Source: Mojavia pulchra JT2-VF2
Lineage (GTDB): Bacteria; Cyanobacteriota; Cyanobacteriia; Cyanobacteriales; Nostocaceae
Assembly: GCA_019359325.1 (NCBI GenBank)
Contig: JAHHHN010000001.1
Location: forward strand, 1-64,000
Length of the DNA: 64,000 nucleotides
Direction: 5' to 3'
Below, in pieces: positions 42,377-51,951 of the stretch. The notes beneath the pieces were generated by a model that had not been told where the DNA came from, made no database searches, and saw only the letters and a list, made by a program, of their open reading frames with translations. How positions within the stretch are numbered: the stretch's first letter is position 1; each line of letters starts with the position of its first letter. Both the position numbers and the translations under genes were made by a program.

Positions 42377-43216
42377 TCAAACCTGCCAAACTCTAGGTAC
42401 ACAGCTACCACGACTTAAAAACTTAACTCGTAGCATCTGCCAAACAGCCGTAAACCAGTTTCGCACTTCAGATGTGGAAGCACCGCGATATCTACATAAA
42501 AGTCCATGTTGTAGTAGCGTTACTCCCGCCTGTCCTGCACCATGCCATAAATTGCGGGCTTTTTCCACAATTTCTGAGTCAACTGCATTCCCAACCCAAA
42601 CTAGACTACCTACTATTGGTTGTCCAGCCAAGCCGTGGGGACTGTGAAAAACTTCTTCACTACCGAGTAAATATTGCCGATCAATCCATAAGGGAACACC
42701 TTGCTGCCAAATTTCGGTGTGCGATCGCCATTCTCCTTGCAAAAACTTTTCTCCTCTAGCAGTGCGCCCTAATCGCGTAATTTCCCAGCCTAACCAATTA
42801 GCTGTGGTTGCTAATTCTACCCGTAAATCTTGCCGATAAATCGCACTGTTAAACAAAATTGTTTCTTGGGGTAACCACTCCAAACAAGCGCCAGCATCAA
42901 CTTTTATATCAATGATTTGTCTAGCTTGCTGTCCACTGCTGCGGTAGATTTTACTAGCGGCTGCTGTAGTGATTAATGCTTGTGCGTGGGGTTGGAGGTG
43001 GAAATCCAGAGAAAGGCGATCGCCTCCCACGACTCCCCCAGCCGTATGTAAAATGACGCTGTGACAAACTTTTTCGCCTTCAGGATAAAACGGACGCTGT
43101 ACTTTTAGTGGTGCTTGCTGGTGATTATAAATTAACTGGGTGGCATTTTGGCGATCGGCATACACTAAGTTAAGTTTGCCATGCCAACCTGTTGCTTGAT
43201 GTGGGTTGCAAGTCAT
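42377..43216 (-). CDS. ureD: Urease accessory protein UreD
   Basis: A 279-residue chaperone that helps deliver nickel to urease together with UreF and UreG, which are not in the window. Motifs include HTAGGVVGGDRLSLDF, TTAAASKIYRS and LEWLPQETILF, typical of UreD/UreH. It is the first gene of ureDAB. The spacer to ureA contains a CTCCGCGCCTCTGCGG repeat word like those flanking GxxExxY. Confidence 0.93.
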   Translation of the reverse strand: MTCNPHQATGWHGKLNLVYADRQNATQLIYNHQQAPLKVQRPFYPEGEKVCHSVILHTAGGVVGGDRLSLDFHLQPHAQALITTAAASKIYRSSGQQARQIIDIKVDAGACLEWLPQETILFNSAIYRQDLRVELATTANWLGWEITRLGRTARGEKFLQGEWRSHTEIWQQGVPLWIDRQYLLGSEEVFHSPHGLAGQPIVGSLVWVGNAVDSEIVEKARNLWHGAGQAGVTLLQHGLLCRYRGASTSEVRNWFTAVWQMLRVKFLSRGSCVPRVWQV

Positions 43217-43361
43217 TGATAAAGTAAATGTTAAATTTTAGGTGCATGATATTTACTGAATGCACCCTGCGATCGCATTACTAGCAATTTATCATTATTT
43301 TTCCGGTAACTTTACTTATAGATAATTGCCTGATGCAAAGATGAGAATAGTTGCGTAAGAT

Positions 43362-44144
43362 TTAAATAATTGCTTCAGCAAGATGTACACTGGTGCGATA
43401 AACCATGTACACAAAACCACGCTCATTGCAAAAGCGTTGATATAATTCTTGTAAATTATAAATAAGTTGTTCGTATACTAAACCTTCATTAGGTAAGTAA
43501 GAAACACTCTTGGCACGACCAATAATTCCAGTTAAATCTAACTCTTGTCGATAAATAAACGTATATTCTCGGACGTTAGCAAAAAGAGGATTTACTAATA
43601 GTGGTTCCACCGACTGCATCCGTGATTCTGCTGGATGGTTGTTAGATGCTTCACGTACCAAGCGGCTATATTCGGACGTTAAAGCATCTTCGTTATCACG
43701 GTTATTCCACACCACAGCCAACCTTCCTGATGGTTTTAAAATTCGGTGGAACTCCGATAAAGTTGGTTGTGGATTAAACCAGTGAAAAGCTTGAAAACAA
43801 GTTACTAAATCAACAGATTTTTCTGGTAAATTGGTAATTTCTGCTGTTCCATCACGAAACTCTACTAATGGATGAGGTTCACTAGCTTCTCTCATTGCTG
43901 CATTTGGTTCTATAGCAATTACATTAACTCCGCGTTCAGCTAATAATCGAGAAGAAATTCCTGTACCTGCGCCAATATCAGCGGCTACAATTTGTGAATT
44001 TGTATTTAAGCCTTTGAGGATAATATCAATTGCATCTGCTGGGTAACTTGGTCGATATTTTACATAATCCTCTGCTCTATCGGAAAATCGATTTAGTGGA
44101 TTGAGGGTGTGAAGGGGAGTTATATCGGTGTTAGTTTCGCTCAT
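43362..44144 (-). CDS. Class I SAM-dependent methyltransferase
   Basis: A 260-residue protein with a Rossmann methyltransferase domain (residues about 45-150): VAADIGAGTGISSRLL is motif I, VIAIEPN gives the acidic strand-2 end, and TCFQAFHWFN and LKPSGRLAVVWNN match the post-motif blocks of the ubiE/DUF-type family. The C-terminal half is helical and variable. The substrate cannot be inferred. It is monocistronic, with upstream spacing to the HicB-like gene on the other strand. Confidence 0.85.
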   Translation of the reverse strand: MSETNTDITPLHTLNPLNRFSDRAEDYVKYRPSYPADAIDIILKGLNTNSQIVAADIGAGTGISSRLLAERGVNVIAIEPNAAMREASEPHPLVEFRDGTAEITNLPEKSVDLVTCFQAFHWFNPQPTLSEFHRILKPSGRLAVVWNNRDNEDALTSEYSRLVREASNNHPAESRMQSVEPLLVNPLFANVREYTFIYRQELDLTGIIGRAKSVSYLPNEGLVYEQLIYNLQELYQRFCNERGFVYMVYRTSVHLAEAII

Positions 44145-44274
44145 GGGGTTTCTTAGAGAAAGTAGTATTTATTAATGGTTCATACAGAGAAGGAAAAAGT
44201 AGCGCGATCGCTTGTATTTAGAAAAGCGATACAATAGAAATTAAAGTGAATAATAAATAATAAAGCTTACGAAA

Positions 44275-44451
44275 ATGGAAAGATTGCTGAATATCCACAT
44301 TGAAAAATTACCAGAAGGCGTTTATTTAGCAACATCTGATGAACTTCAAGGTTTAGTCGCTCAAGGACGGACAGTTGCAGAAACATTAGAAATTGCTCGT
44401 GATGTAGCACATAAGTTGCTAGAGGGCAATTTAAAGATGAGGACTTCCTGA
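44275..44451 (+). CDS. HicB-like antitoxin (DUF1902 type)
   Basis: A 58-residue protein: NIHIEKLPEGVYLATSDELQ then GRTVAETLEIARDVAHKLLE. This is the partial RNase-H-like fold of HicB/DUF1902 antitoxins. No hicA toxin with its dsRBD-like sequence follows; the next bases belong to a decayed gene on the other strand. It is an orphan antitoxin or regulator. It is too short to be listed by most ORF filters. Confidence 0.65.
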   Translation: MERLLNIHIEKLPEGVYLATSDELQGLVAQGRTVAETLEIARDVAHKLLEGNLKMRTS

Positions 44452-44478
44452 ATTGCGCTTACTTGATACTTTACAACT

Positions 44479-44645
44479 TTACTCACCCATATTATGCTGT
44501 TCTAACCAAACTACCAAATCAGCAATTTCACAAAAATCAAGCAACTCTTCTCCCAACTCTTCTAACTGTTCAGCAGATAAATTCCGAACTTGCTCTAGTA
44601 ATGATGCATCGATATCACCAAAACTTCGTTTAAGAGACGGTTAAT
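44479..44645 (-). pseudogene. Remnant of a DUF4351 domain (Rpn-type protein tail)
   Basis: The minus strand reads RSFGDIDASLLEQVRNLSAE then LEELGEELLDFCEIADLVVW and a stop. This is the DUF4351 domain that ends many cyanobacterial Rpn-like transposase/nuclease proteins. The N-terminal body is absent and the frame breaks just upstream, so it is a leftover. The Rpn gene at 37669-38634 itself lacks this domain, so the two do not simply belong together. Confidence 0.6.
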
Positions 44646-44794
44646 TAATTTAAACGCTTCCTTTTAAAGAATATTTTGATAAATTACAGACTCTTTCAAA
44701 TATCCTACCGTAATAATTGATGAATCAAATCTTTTCTTAACTGCAAATCTACGAACACTTCTACACAAACAGGAATATAAATTTAAAAATATTC

Positions 44795-47461
44795 TTATAC
44801 TGCACCTTGACGAATCATTCCAAATCCATATACATATATATCTGCAACCTTATAGCGTTTCTGTTTTTCGCGCAATTCAATAATTCCAATTTCACTTAAA
44901 AAAGAAGCGAATTCTTCAAAATCTGCTATATCATGTGCTGATTCTTGCCATATAGTATGTAATTCTTCTTGATCTAAAAATGCTGATTTTTGATTTAGAG
45001 ATTCAAAAAAATTAGCCAAATCAGGATATTCCTCTTTTATTTCATCACAGCGTTTTTCTGATGCTTTCTTCAACCCTATTTCTAAAGATTTACTTCGCAG
45101 TAATCGGTCAGTGGGTGGTTGAATTGATGATTTTCCTTTATAGCTTAATTCTTGCTCTTTTGCTCCTTCTAATAATATGCTTAAACTTCGAGGATAAGTA
45201 GTACCACTTGAGTCTGTTAATCTTTCATAAACCCATCTAGATACATATTTAGCTTTGTCCCCTGTTCTGCGACGACTTCCCCAAAGTAATTCTAATGCTT
45301 TATCAATAACTTCTTCACTAGCTTGATCAATACTTTCAACAGCAATAGGAGAGAATCTATCAACCAAATTCTTGAAATTTTTAGATTGTATTACTTGGCG
45401 CAGTGCTAATCGTAAAAAATCAACTCTAGTCCACTGTAAGAGAATATCGCGCCCATTGAAATGACTTCTGTTGTCAAAAATTAAACGATTCCATATATCT
45501 TCTCTCAAGAAAATTTTAAACCTAATTGCTGTTAATCTGTTAGCATCACAAGACTGAATTAATTGAAATAATCCAGTGAGTGCTTGCTGTCTTACTTCTC
45601 CTACTTTACGAAAGTCTTCATCTAAATCATCATAAAGAAACCACAGCTTCTGAGATTTATTTTTGGCTTCTTGATTAATTATATCTATGACATCTTTGAC
45701 TATAAGTAGCAGATGAGAGTGAGTAGATAATTGTAGTAAAGCTTGGGTACATTCATACTGCCATCTTTCATTAGGCAACTTATTGATAATTTCTTTCAGT
45801 TCACTAAACTTGTCACCTTTAGGAAACTTAAATAAGTCTTCTTGATGACACCTCAGCAGTAAATAAGCTCTCCAAAAAGCTTCCCATGAACCATTATTTT
45901 GCTGCAAACTTTGATGGATTATTTGGAATTCATCACGAGAGGGGCGGCTTTCCTTAAAGCTACCATGTGCTGACAAAAATACAGTATTGTCCAACCGCCC
46001 ATGAGCTAGTTTTTGAGCAACACTTTTGTGTTTAAGAAAAAGCGAATACAGAGCAGTTTTACCTGTTCCTTTTCGTCCTCTTATCAAACAGGTTGTATCA
46101 TCTAAAAATTTTTCAAAATCAGTGGTACGCTGAAATAGTAGACTCAAATGTTGTGTATCGGCAGCATTTACTTCAGGAAATTGCAGGCTTTCAATAATTG
46201 ACCAGCGTTTCTCTAAATTAGCTAAAATATTTCTGCGTTGGAGTTCATCAGTTTCTTCATCAATTAAGTTGGCAATTTTATTATAGTAATCTAGTAAAGC
46301 TGGCACAGGATAGTTGTCAGCTAAAGCAATTGGCGGTAGGTAAGGAACTACTAAAGGTTCTTCTATTTCTGATTGATAATTATCTAGGTACTCCTCATCG
46401 TCACTTTCATTGGGTACTATTTTTATCGTTTCAAGCAAAGATTTACAAACTTTTTTTACTTTAGATAAACCAATTTTAGTAACATCAGGCACAGGAGAAA
46501 AAACAAAATTAATTGATAATTTTTTTATTCCTTGAAGTGATTGTAGTATCAGTTCTACTCCCTGTTTATTTTGTTCGTTAGGAAAAAGAAATACAATTGC
46601 TTCATCAGCTGCTTGAATTAATGATAAAGCTCCCCATTGATTGATTCCAGTTCTCGAATCAATTAAGATAATATCGGGTTTTAATTGTTCGTAAATTTCA
46701 CGTTTAAAAACAGACCAAAGGCTTTGATCTCCATCAATAACAGTAGTAGCATGGAGATCGTCAACCTTGGAAACATAATCAAGATTAAGAGAACCAGCGG
46801 GAACAACAAATAATCTTCCTGTGGCGTTAGATATTCTCACTTCACCAAATATTTCAGCAATTGAAATACTTGGCTCTACTGCTTCTGGTAAGTAGGAACG
46901 CTCATAAAAATAGTCAACAATTCCATATTTGGGTTGGGGCTTGAGGTTGAATGCTGTACTCAACCCAGGTGCTTCTAAATCTAAATCAACAGCCACAACT
47001 TTACGTCCCCGCATTGCCAAAATCCAAGCAACATGAGTTAATGCAGTAGTCCGACCTACTCCTCCTTTAAAGGAATAAAAGGTCACTGTTCTGGGTAACC
47101 TGAGTTCACGCTGGGGTACTAGAAGTTGATTTTGCGGATTTGCTGCTTGAATTGCTAAATCTTGCCAAGTTTGTACTGAAGCTGTATTAAAAACCTGCGG
47201 TGCTGAAAGATTTAGTGAATCTGCTTCTTGAGGCGTATATAAGGAAATAAACCCAGGAGATAAATGAGGAACTTGTGATTTAAATAAGTTATAAATTTGT
47301 TCTTTGCGTTGAGAAATAGATAAATTAATAAAGCGATCGCTTACAATAGTCAAATTCAATAAACCTGATGTAGAAATATTTAAATCAACCCATTCTTGTG
47401 AATTATGCACATACTGGTTTGTAATTTCCTGCTTTAGCAAAAGCTGCCAATTTTCTTGCAT
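44795..47461 (-). CDS. Large ParA-like plus P-loop NTPase (candidate conflict-system core)
   Basis: An 888-residue protein with two NTPase modules. Residues about 125-340 are a ParA/MinD-like domain: YSFKGGVGRTTALTHVAWIL (Walker A at 132-139), VAVDLDLEAPG, and the DSRTG switch at 268-272. Residues about 440-740 are a second P-loop domain with RGRKGTGKTA (461-470) and Walker B YDDLD (610-614), of the kind found in KAP/STAND-like proteins. The N-terminal 120 residues are a separate domain I cannot name, and the helical C-terminal 150 residues are unrecognised. The upstream HEPN-like gene lies 12 bp away. KGGVGRTT proteins of this size are often encoded in bacterial conflict islands, but the role here is inferred. 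Confidence 0.75.
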   Translation of the reverse strand: MQENWQLLLKQEITNQYVHNSQEWVDLNISTSGLLNLTIVSDRFINLSISQRKEQIYNLFKSQVPHLSPGFISLYTPQEADSLNLSAPQVFNTASVQTWQDLAIQAANPQNQLLVPQRELRLPRTVTFYSFKGGVGRTTALTHVAWILAMRGRKVVAVDLDLEAPGLSTAFNLKPQPKYGIVDYFYERSYLPEAVEPSISIAEIFGEVRISNATGRLFVVPAGSLNLDYVSKVDDLHATTVIDGDQSLWSVFKREIYEQLKPDIILIDSRTGINQWGALSLIQAADEAIVFLFPNEQNKQGVELILQSLQGIKKLSINFVFSPVPDVTKIGLSKVKKVCKSLLETIKIVPNESDDEEYLDNYQSEIEEPLVVPYLPPIALADNYPVPALLDYYNKIANLIDEETDELQRRNILANLEKRWSIIESLQFPEVNAADTQHLSLLFQRTTDFEKFLDDTTCLIRGRKGTGKTALYSLFLKHKSVAQKLAHGRLDNTVFLSAHGSFKESRPSRDEFQIIHQSLQQNNGSWEAFWRAYLLLRCHQEDLFKFPKGDKFSELKEIINKLPNERWQYECTQALLQLSTHSHLLLIVKDVIDIINQEAKNKSQKLWFLYDDLDEDFRKVGEVRQQALTGLFQLIQSCDANRLTAIRFKIFLREDIWNRLIFDNRSHFNGRDILLQWTRVDFLRLALRQVIQSKNFKNLVDRFSPIAVESIDQASEEVIDKALELLWGSRRRTGDKAKYVSRWVYERLTDSSGTTYPRSLSILLEGAKEQELSYKGKSSIQPPTDRLLRSKSLEIGLKKASEKRCDEIKEEYPDLANFFESLNQKSAFLDQEELHTIWQESAHDIADFEEFASFLSEIGIIELREKQKRYKVADIYVYGFGMIRQGAV

Positions 47462-47473
47462 TTGACCACCTCT

Positions 47474-47917
47474 TTAAAGTTGAGTAGTTTGCTTCTGTAA
47501 CCACCCTTTAAGACTCCGATAGGCTTTTAACCAGCGTTTGTAACTTTCATCATCAGGCTCAAGGCCAGAATAACGCATATCTATAAAATTATGGCTATTT
47601 GGATTTTCCACTTCGTCAAGCCACTTTCGCACTTCAGGAAAATTAGCAATTCTAGATTTAAGTCGATTGTGCCGGTTTAATGCTTCTATGTAACTATGTC
47701 CCGGATTAGTAATAGTATGCCCAGGATTAGTAGAATCTGTCTTCCATTCCTGAGTTGCACCCTTTGGTAAGGTAGCAAAAATCATTGCTTTTAATAAACA
47801 CTCAATGGCTACGCCTCCCAAGTGCATAGCTGCTACTTTCCTTCCAGATTGACATAGTATTTCAGTATCAAGGTGACGGTGCATAAAGGCGGCTTGGTAA
47901 TCTTCCATACTTAGCAA
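47474..47917 (-). CDS. HEPN-like helical protein, partner of the ParA-like protein
   Basis: A 147-residue helical protein. AAMHLGGVAIECLLKAMIF at residues about 29-47 resembles the first helices of HEPN domains (A-x-LAG-AxE-LKA). NSHNFIDMRYSGLEPDD matches the later region in which HEPN proteins carry a conserved RY. A clear RX4-6H ribonuclease motif is not evident, so activity is uncertain. It is first of the two-gene unit, with 12 bp to the next start. HEPN proteins are frequent RNase effectors or antitoxin partners. Confidence 0.65.
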   Translation of the reverse strand: MLSMEDYQAAFMHRHLDTEILCQSGRKVAAMHLGGVAIECLLKAMIFATLPKGATQEWKTDSTNPGHTITNPGHSYIEALNRHNRLKSRIANFPEVRKWLDEVENPNSHNFIDMRYSGLEPDDESYKRWLKAYRSLKGWLQKQTTQL

Positions 47918-48015
47918 ACTTAGAGTTCAAATTTGATCGGTATATTATTAAGTGGCAATTCCCTTAACATTATTAATTCGTTATTTTCTCGTTTGAAAGA
48001 CCTGAATCTTGACAC

Positions 48016-48053
48016 AAAAAAACAGCCACCTCCACCAGGAAGCGGCTGTTTTC
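48016..48053 (-). terminator. Terminator of groES-groEL
   Basis: Reading the minus strand, AACAGCC and GGCTGTT pair across a 16-base loop and are followed by a run of seven T, 23 bp after the groEL stop codon. A standard intrinsic terminator. Confidence 0.85.
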
Positions 48054-48075
48054 ACAAATAGGGGATTAGATAATC

Positions 48076-49713
48076 TTAGTAATCGAAGTCGCCGCCACCC
48101 ATGCCAGCACCACCAGCAGGAGCAGCATCTTTAGGTTCAGGCTTGTCAACAACGATACATTCGGTTGTCAACACCATACCAGCGATGGAAGCAGCGTTTT
48201 GTAGAGCAGAACGAGTCACTTTGGCAGGGTCAACAATACCAGCAGCAAACAAGTCAACAAACTCGTTGGTTGCAGCGTTGTAGCCAACGTTGAATTCTTT
48301 CTCTTTGACACGTTCAGCAATCACAGCACCGTTTTGACCTGCGTTTTCAGCAATTCTCTTCAGAGGTGCTGGTAAAGCACGAGCGACAATCAACGCACCA
48401 ATCAACTCTTCACCGGAAAGGCTGCTGTTTGCCCACTCTTCCAATTGAGGAGCGAGGTGAGCCAGAGTTGTACCACCACCGGGAACGATACCTTCTTCCA
48501 CAGCAGCTTTGGTAGCGTTAATAGCGTCTTCTAGGCGCAGCTTCTTGTCCTTCATTTCGGTTTCGGTGGCTGCACCGACTTTCACAACTGCTACACCACC
48601 AGCCAACTTAGCGAGGCGTTCTTGCAGCTTCTCTTTGTCGTAGGAAGATTCAGTTTCGTCAATCTGACGACGGATTTGTTCGATCCGAGCCTTAACTGCA
48701 ACTTCGTTACCTTCGGCAACAATTGTGGTGTTGTCTTTGGTAATGGTGATGCGGCGAGCTTTACCTAAGCTATCGAGCTTGGTGTTGTCGAGCTTCAGAC
48801 CAGCATCTTCAGTGATTAACTGACCACCAGTGAGGATAGCGATATCTTCTAGCATAGCTTTGCGGCGATCGCCAAAGCCAGGAGCCTTAACAGCAGCCAC
48901 ATTCAGCACACCGCGCAGGCGGTTGACTACCAGAGTTGCCAAAGCTTCTTTTTCAATATCTTCGGCAATAATCACCAGAGGACGACCAGCACGAGCTACT
49001 TGCTCAAGCACGGGCACAAGGTCTTGTACCAAAGCGATTTTCTTATCGGTCAACAGAAGGAAAGGCTCGTCGAAGACGGCTTCCATCCGTTCAGCGTCGG
49101 TAGCGAAGTAAGGGGAGATATAGCCTTTGTCAAAGCGCATACCTTCGGTGATTTCCAATTCGGTGGTCATAGATTTCCCTTCTTCTAGGGAAATTACGCC
49201 TTCCTTACCCACCTTGTCCATTGCTTGGGCAATCATCTGACCGACTTCTTCGTCGTTACCAGCTGAGATGGAACCAACTTGGGCAATAGCTTTGGAATCT
49301 TCTACGGGACGAGCGTGTTGGGCAATCTTATCAACTAGGAAGCTGGCGGCTTTATCAATACCACGCTTCAATAAAATTGCATTTGCACCAGCTGCAACGT
49401 TCCGCAAGCCTTCTTTTACAATCGCATGAGCCAAAACGGTGGCAGTGGTTGTACCATCGCCCGCAGCGTCGTTGGTTTTAGAAGCAGCTTGGCGAATCAA
49501 AGCTACGCCAGTATTTTCAACGTGATCTTCTAATTCGATTTCTTTGGCAATGGTGACGCCATCATTGACGATTTGCGGTGCGCCAAATTTCTTTTCTAGC
49601 ACTACGTTACGGCCTTTGGGGCCAAGGGTAACTGCCACAGCTTCAGCTAGGATGTCCATGCCTCGCTCTAGGGCGCGACGGGCGTTCTCGTTATAGATAA
49701 TGCGCTTTGCCAT
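48076..49713 (-). CDS. groL: Chaperonin GroEL
   Basis: A 545-residue 60-kDa chaperonin: [20 protein letters not shown] then [17 protein letters not shown] and the hinge [12 protein letters not shown]. The C-terminal tail [10 protein letters not shown] has a shortened GGM repeat ending in DFDY. It refolds proteins as a double heptamer with GroES. It forms the groES-groEL operon, 114 bp after groES. Cyanobacteria usually carry a second, groES-less groEL; linkage to groES marks this as the groEL1 type. Confidence 0.97.
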   Translation of the reverse strand: MAKRIIYNENARRALERGMDILAEAVAVTLGPKGRNVVLEKKFGAPQIVNDGVTIAKEIELEDHVENTGVALIRQAASKTNDAAGDGTTTATVLAHAIVKEGLRNVAAGANAILLKRGIDKAASFLVDKIAQHARPVEDSKAIAQVGSISAGNDEEVGQMIAQAMDKVGKEGVISLEEGKSMTTELEITEGMRFDKGYISPYFATDAERMEAVFDEPFLLLTDKKIALVQDLVPVLEQVARAGRPLVIIAEDIEKEALATLVVNRLRGVLNVAAVKAPGFGDRRKAMLEDIAILTGGQLITEDAGLKLDNTKLDSLGKARRITITKDNTTIVAEGNEVAVKARIEQIRRQIDETESSYDKEKLQERLAKLAGGVAVVKVGAATETEMKDKKLRLEDAINATKAAVEEGIVPGGGTTLAHLAPQLEEWANSSLSGEELIGALIVARALPAPLKRIAENAGQNGAVIAERVKEKEFNVGYNAATNEFVDLFAAGIVDPAKVTRSALQNAASIAGMVLTTECIVVDKPEPKDAAPAGGAGMGGGDFDY

Positions 49714-49827
49714 AGTTCCTGAATAGGTTTGAGTTTTAAGTTTTGAATTACTTTTGAATTTTGAGGTTTCAGCGCTGAGTTAGGGAAGAGTTTTCGACTC
49801 ACAACTCATCACTCACAACTCATTACT

Positions 49828-50139
49828 CTATGCAACGACTGCTAAAATATCTTTTTCAGAAAGCAGGACGTATTCTTCTGTGCCGAGCTTGACATCAGTG
49901 CCAGCGTACTTGGAGTACAGCACCTTGTCTCCGACCTTAAGTTCTGGTTCCTGACGAGAACCGTCATCGTTACGCTTGCCAGGGCCAAGGGCTACTACTT
50001 CCCCTACCTGAGGCTTTTCCTTGGCGGTGTCGGGCAAATACAGACCACCTGCGGTCTTTTCTTCTGAGGCGCTCACTTTCACGAAAACGCGATCGCCTAG
50101 AGGTTTAACTGTAGAAACGCTTAAAGATACAGCTGCCAT
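49828..50139 (-). CDS. groS: Co-chaperonin GroES
   Basis: A 103-residue co-chaperonin: [20 protein letters not shown] then [18 protein letters not shown] and [14 protein letters not shown], with the mobile loop in the middle. The ATG at 50139 gives [17 protein letters not shown]. The frame is open ten codons further, but that part overlaps the leader near the CIRCE operator. First gene of groES-groEL, preceded by CIRCE. Confidence 0.96.
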   Translation of the reverse strand: MAAVSLSVSTVKPLGDRVFVKVSASEEKTAGGLYLPDTAKEKPQVGEVVALGPGKRNDDGSRQEPELKVGDKVLYSKYAGTDVKLGTEEYVLLSEKDILAVVA

Positions 50140-50156
50140 ATATTTCTTCTCCAGAG

Positions 50157-50183
50157 TTAGCACTCTCAACTCCTGAGTGCTAA
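50157..50183. promoter_or_regulatory. CIRCE operator of groES-groEL
   Basis: TTAGCACTC-N9-GAGTGCTAA, an exact CIRCE inverted repeat, 18 bp upstream of the groES start. It is the binding site of the HrcA heat-shock repressor. Its position in the leader or promoter is typical for cyanobacterial groESL. Confidence 0.95.
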
Positions 50184-50472
50184 TTTACCGAAGAGCGGCA
50201 TGTAATGGCAACAATTGTTGGTGTACGGGTTCCCGAACTAGATTGGAAGGGGACAAGGTGACAGGGGGATTGGGGAGAATAGCATTTACTAACGCCTATT
50301 GCCCATTTTCAACCGTTATTGGTGTACGTCGTTTAAGTAGATATTTAAGTATAAATACTTATTTATGTCTTATTTTCGGATTCTGTTCCGTAAGGTACGA
50401 ATATTTTTATATGGAGAACTTTATTTGCAAAGCGGGGAAATTGTTATAGAACTGTAATCAGGGAGGCGCTCG

Positions 50473-50853
50473 ATGAGTAACAATACAGTGATCCAGTCCA
50501 GCCGTCAAATCCCCAAAACCACTAAATCTCTAGACAAAAAAGCCCTGCATAATTATGTAGAAACTATAGGAATTGCAAAAATTCACCGACACATTTTTAT
50601 TTGTGCTGACCAGACAGTTGCTAACTGCTGCTCAAAACAAGCTAGTCTGGAATCCTGGGAATACTTAAAAAAGCGTCTTCAAGAGCCAAAACTCGGCCAG
50701 CCGCAAAATAGTCATCCCATTTGCATCCTTAGAACTAAAGCTAATTGCTTGCGAGTTTCTTGTTCTAGACCGATAATGGTGGCTTACCCGGATGGTGTCT
50801 GGTATCGTCAAGCAAACCCAGAAGTTATTGAGCGGATCTCAAAGAACACTTAA
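50473..50853 (+). CDS. Thioredoxin-like (2Fe-2S) ferredoxin-domain protein
   Basis: A 126-residue protein with a C-terminal thioredoxin-like 2Fe-2S domain. HIFICADQTVANCCSKQAS supplies the first two cluster cysteines, and NCLRVSCSRPIMVAYPDGVW the second two. YRQANPEVIERI ends the domain, as in NuoE-like ferredoxins. The first 45 residues are a basic, low-complexity extension. AGGGAGG lies 5-11 bases before the ATG. An electron-transfer role is inferred; the partner is unknown. Confidence 0.8.
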   Translation: MSNNTVIQSSRQIPKTTKSLDKKALHNYVETIGIAKIHRHIFICADQTVANCCSKQASLESWEYLKKRLQEPKLGQPQNSHPICILRTKANCLRVSCSRPIMVAYPDGVWYRQANPEVIERISKNT

Positions 50854-51270
50854 TAGGCATAATGGTGGTTGAAGAATATGCATTTTTAACCCATCCTTTG
50901 CCAGAAACTTCTTTGATTGCTTGTGAACATCTGATCGAGGCTTAACATCCGTAAGATATCGTAATAAGTAGTAAACGCTCTGAAGCGGGGTTGGTTTTGA
51001 GCTAGGGTCATCTTAAGCCAATACTTAACTTGTGAATCGGAAGGATTATTATTTAATCAGCGTTTTTTTCACCCGCCGCTTTCAAAGCGATATATAATAA
51101 CGCATTATAATTACTACTGCTCTACGTATCCTTACTGGACTATTGCCAATGAATTGGCAGTCTCCCAAAGGTGATAACTACCTATGAGACTTGCAACAAG
51201 CAAAGGCAAGTTAAGTGGGAAAGTAAAGACATCTCAAATAATCCACCATAGAGGATAACTATACAAGACC
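50854..51270. other. Gap between the ferredoxin-domain gene and the response regulator
   Basis: About 415 bases without a gene. An inverted A/T-rich word (GATATATAATAACGCATTATA) lies near 51089-51109. The response-regulator promoter is presumably here, but no clear boxes can be assigned. Confidence 0.45.
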
Positions 51271-51273
51271 TTG

Positions 51274-51951
51274 ATGGACCGAAGCGCGACAAGTGCCACT
51301 GCTATGAAAGAGCCCAGCATGAAAGATCACAAACGACTTCTACTGATTGATGATGACCCTAACCTCATCTTGCTGGTGAAGGATTACTTGGAATTCCGGG
51401 GATATGAAGTCATCACCGCCGAAAATGGACGAGAAGCTCTGGAAATTTTAGAGCAAGATGTTCCAGACATGATCATATGCGATGTGATGATGCCGGAAAT
51501 GGACGGATATACCTTTGTAGAACAAGTCCGGCAAAATGAACGCACCAGCTGGATTCCTGTTCTTTTCCTTTCGGCTAAGGGACAAAGTGCAGACCGAGTT
51601 AAGGGTCTCAATAAAGGTGCTGACGTCTATATGGTCAAGCCTTTTGAACCAGAAGAACTCGTAGCGCAAGTAGAATCTTCGCTGAAGCAAACTATCCGTT
51701 GGAAAGAACACCAAGCAAAAGGAGGGGAAAACGGTTCTCGTATCCAGGTTCCCTTCGATGTGCAATTAACCCCAACCGAACTGAAAGTAGTACAGTTTGT
51801 AGCTAGGGGTTTAGCTAACCGGGAAATTGCCGAAGAATTGAATGTCAGTCAGCGCACTGTGGAAAGCCATGTGTCCAATATGTTGGGCAAAACCAATCTC
51901 CACAACCGTACTGAACTAGCACGGTGGGCGATTGAAAATCAAATGGCTTAA
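51274..51951 (+). CDS. NarL-type response regulator (possible Ycf29-like)
   Basis: A protein of about 225 residues. The receiver domain (LLLIDDDPNLILLVKDYL then IICDVMMPEMDG with the phospho-acceptor Asp) is followed by a LuxR/NarL helix-turn-helix: LTPTELKVVQFVARGLANRE and LNVSQRTVESHVSNMLGKT. The extended linker and overall likeness recall Ycf29, a conserved cyanobacterial and plastid regulator; I offer that as possible, not certain. The ATG at 51274 is chosen; ATG 51319 (MKDHKRLLL) is an alternative. No kinase gene is adjacent. Confidence 0.85.
   Translation: MDRSATSATAMKEPSMKDHKRLLLIDDDPNLILLVKDYLEFRGYEVITAENGREALEILEQDVPDMIICDVMMPEMDGYTFVEQVRQNERTSWIPVLFLSAKGQSADRVKGLNKGADVYMVKPFEPEELVAQVESSLKQTIRWKEHQAKGGENGSRIQVPFDVQLTPTELKVVQFVARGLANREIAEELNVSQRTVESHVSNMLGKTNLHNRTELARWAIENQMA

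Noticed and set aside
44453-44644. 63-codon plus-strand frame after the HicB-like gene considered as a HicA toxin
   Set aside because: It has no HicA pattern. The opposite strand carries a clear DUF4351 remnant that explains the open frame.
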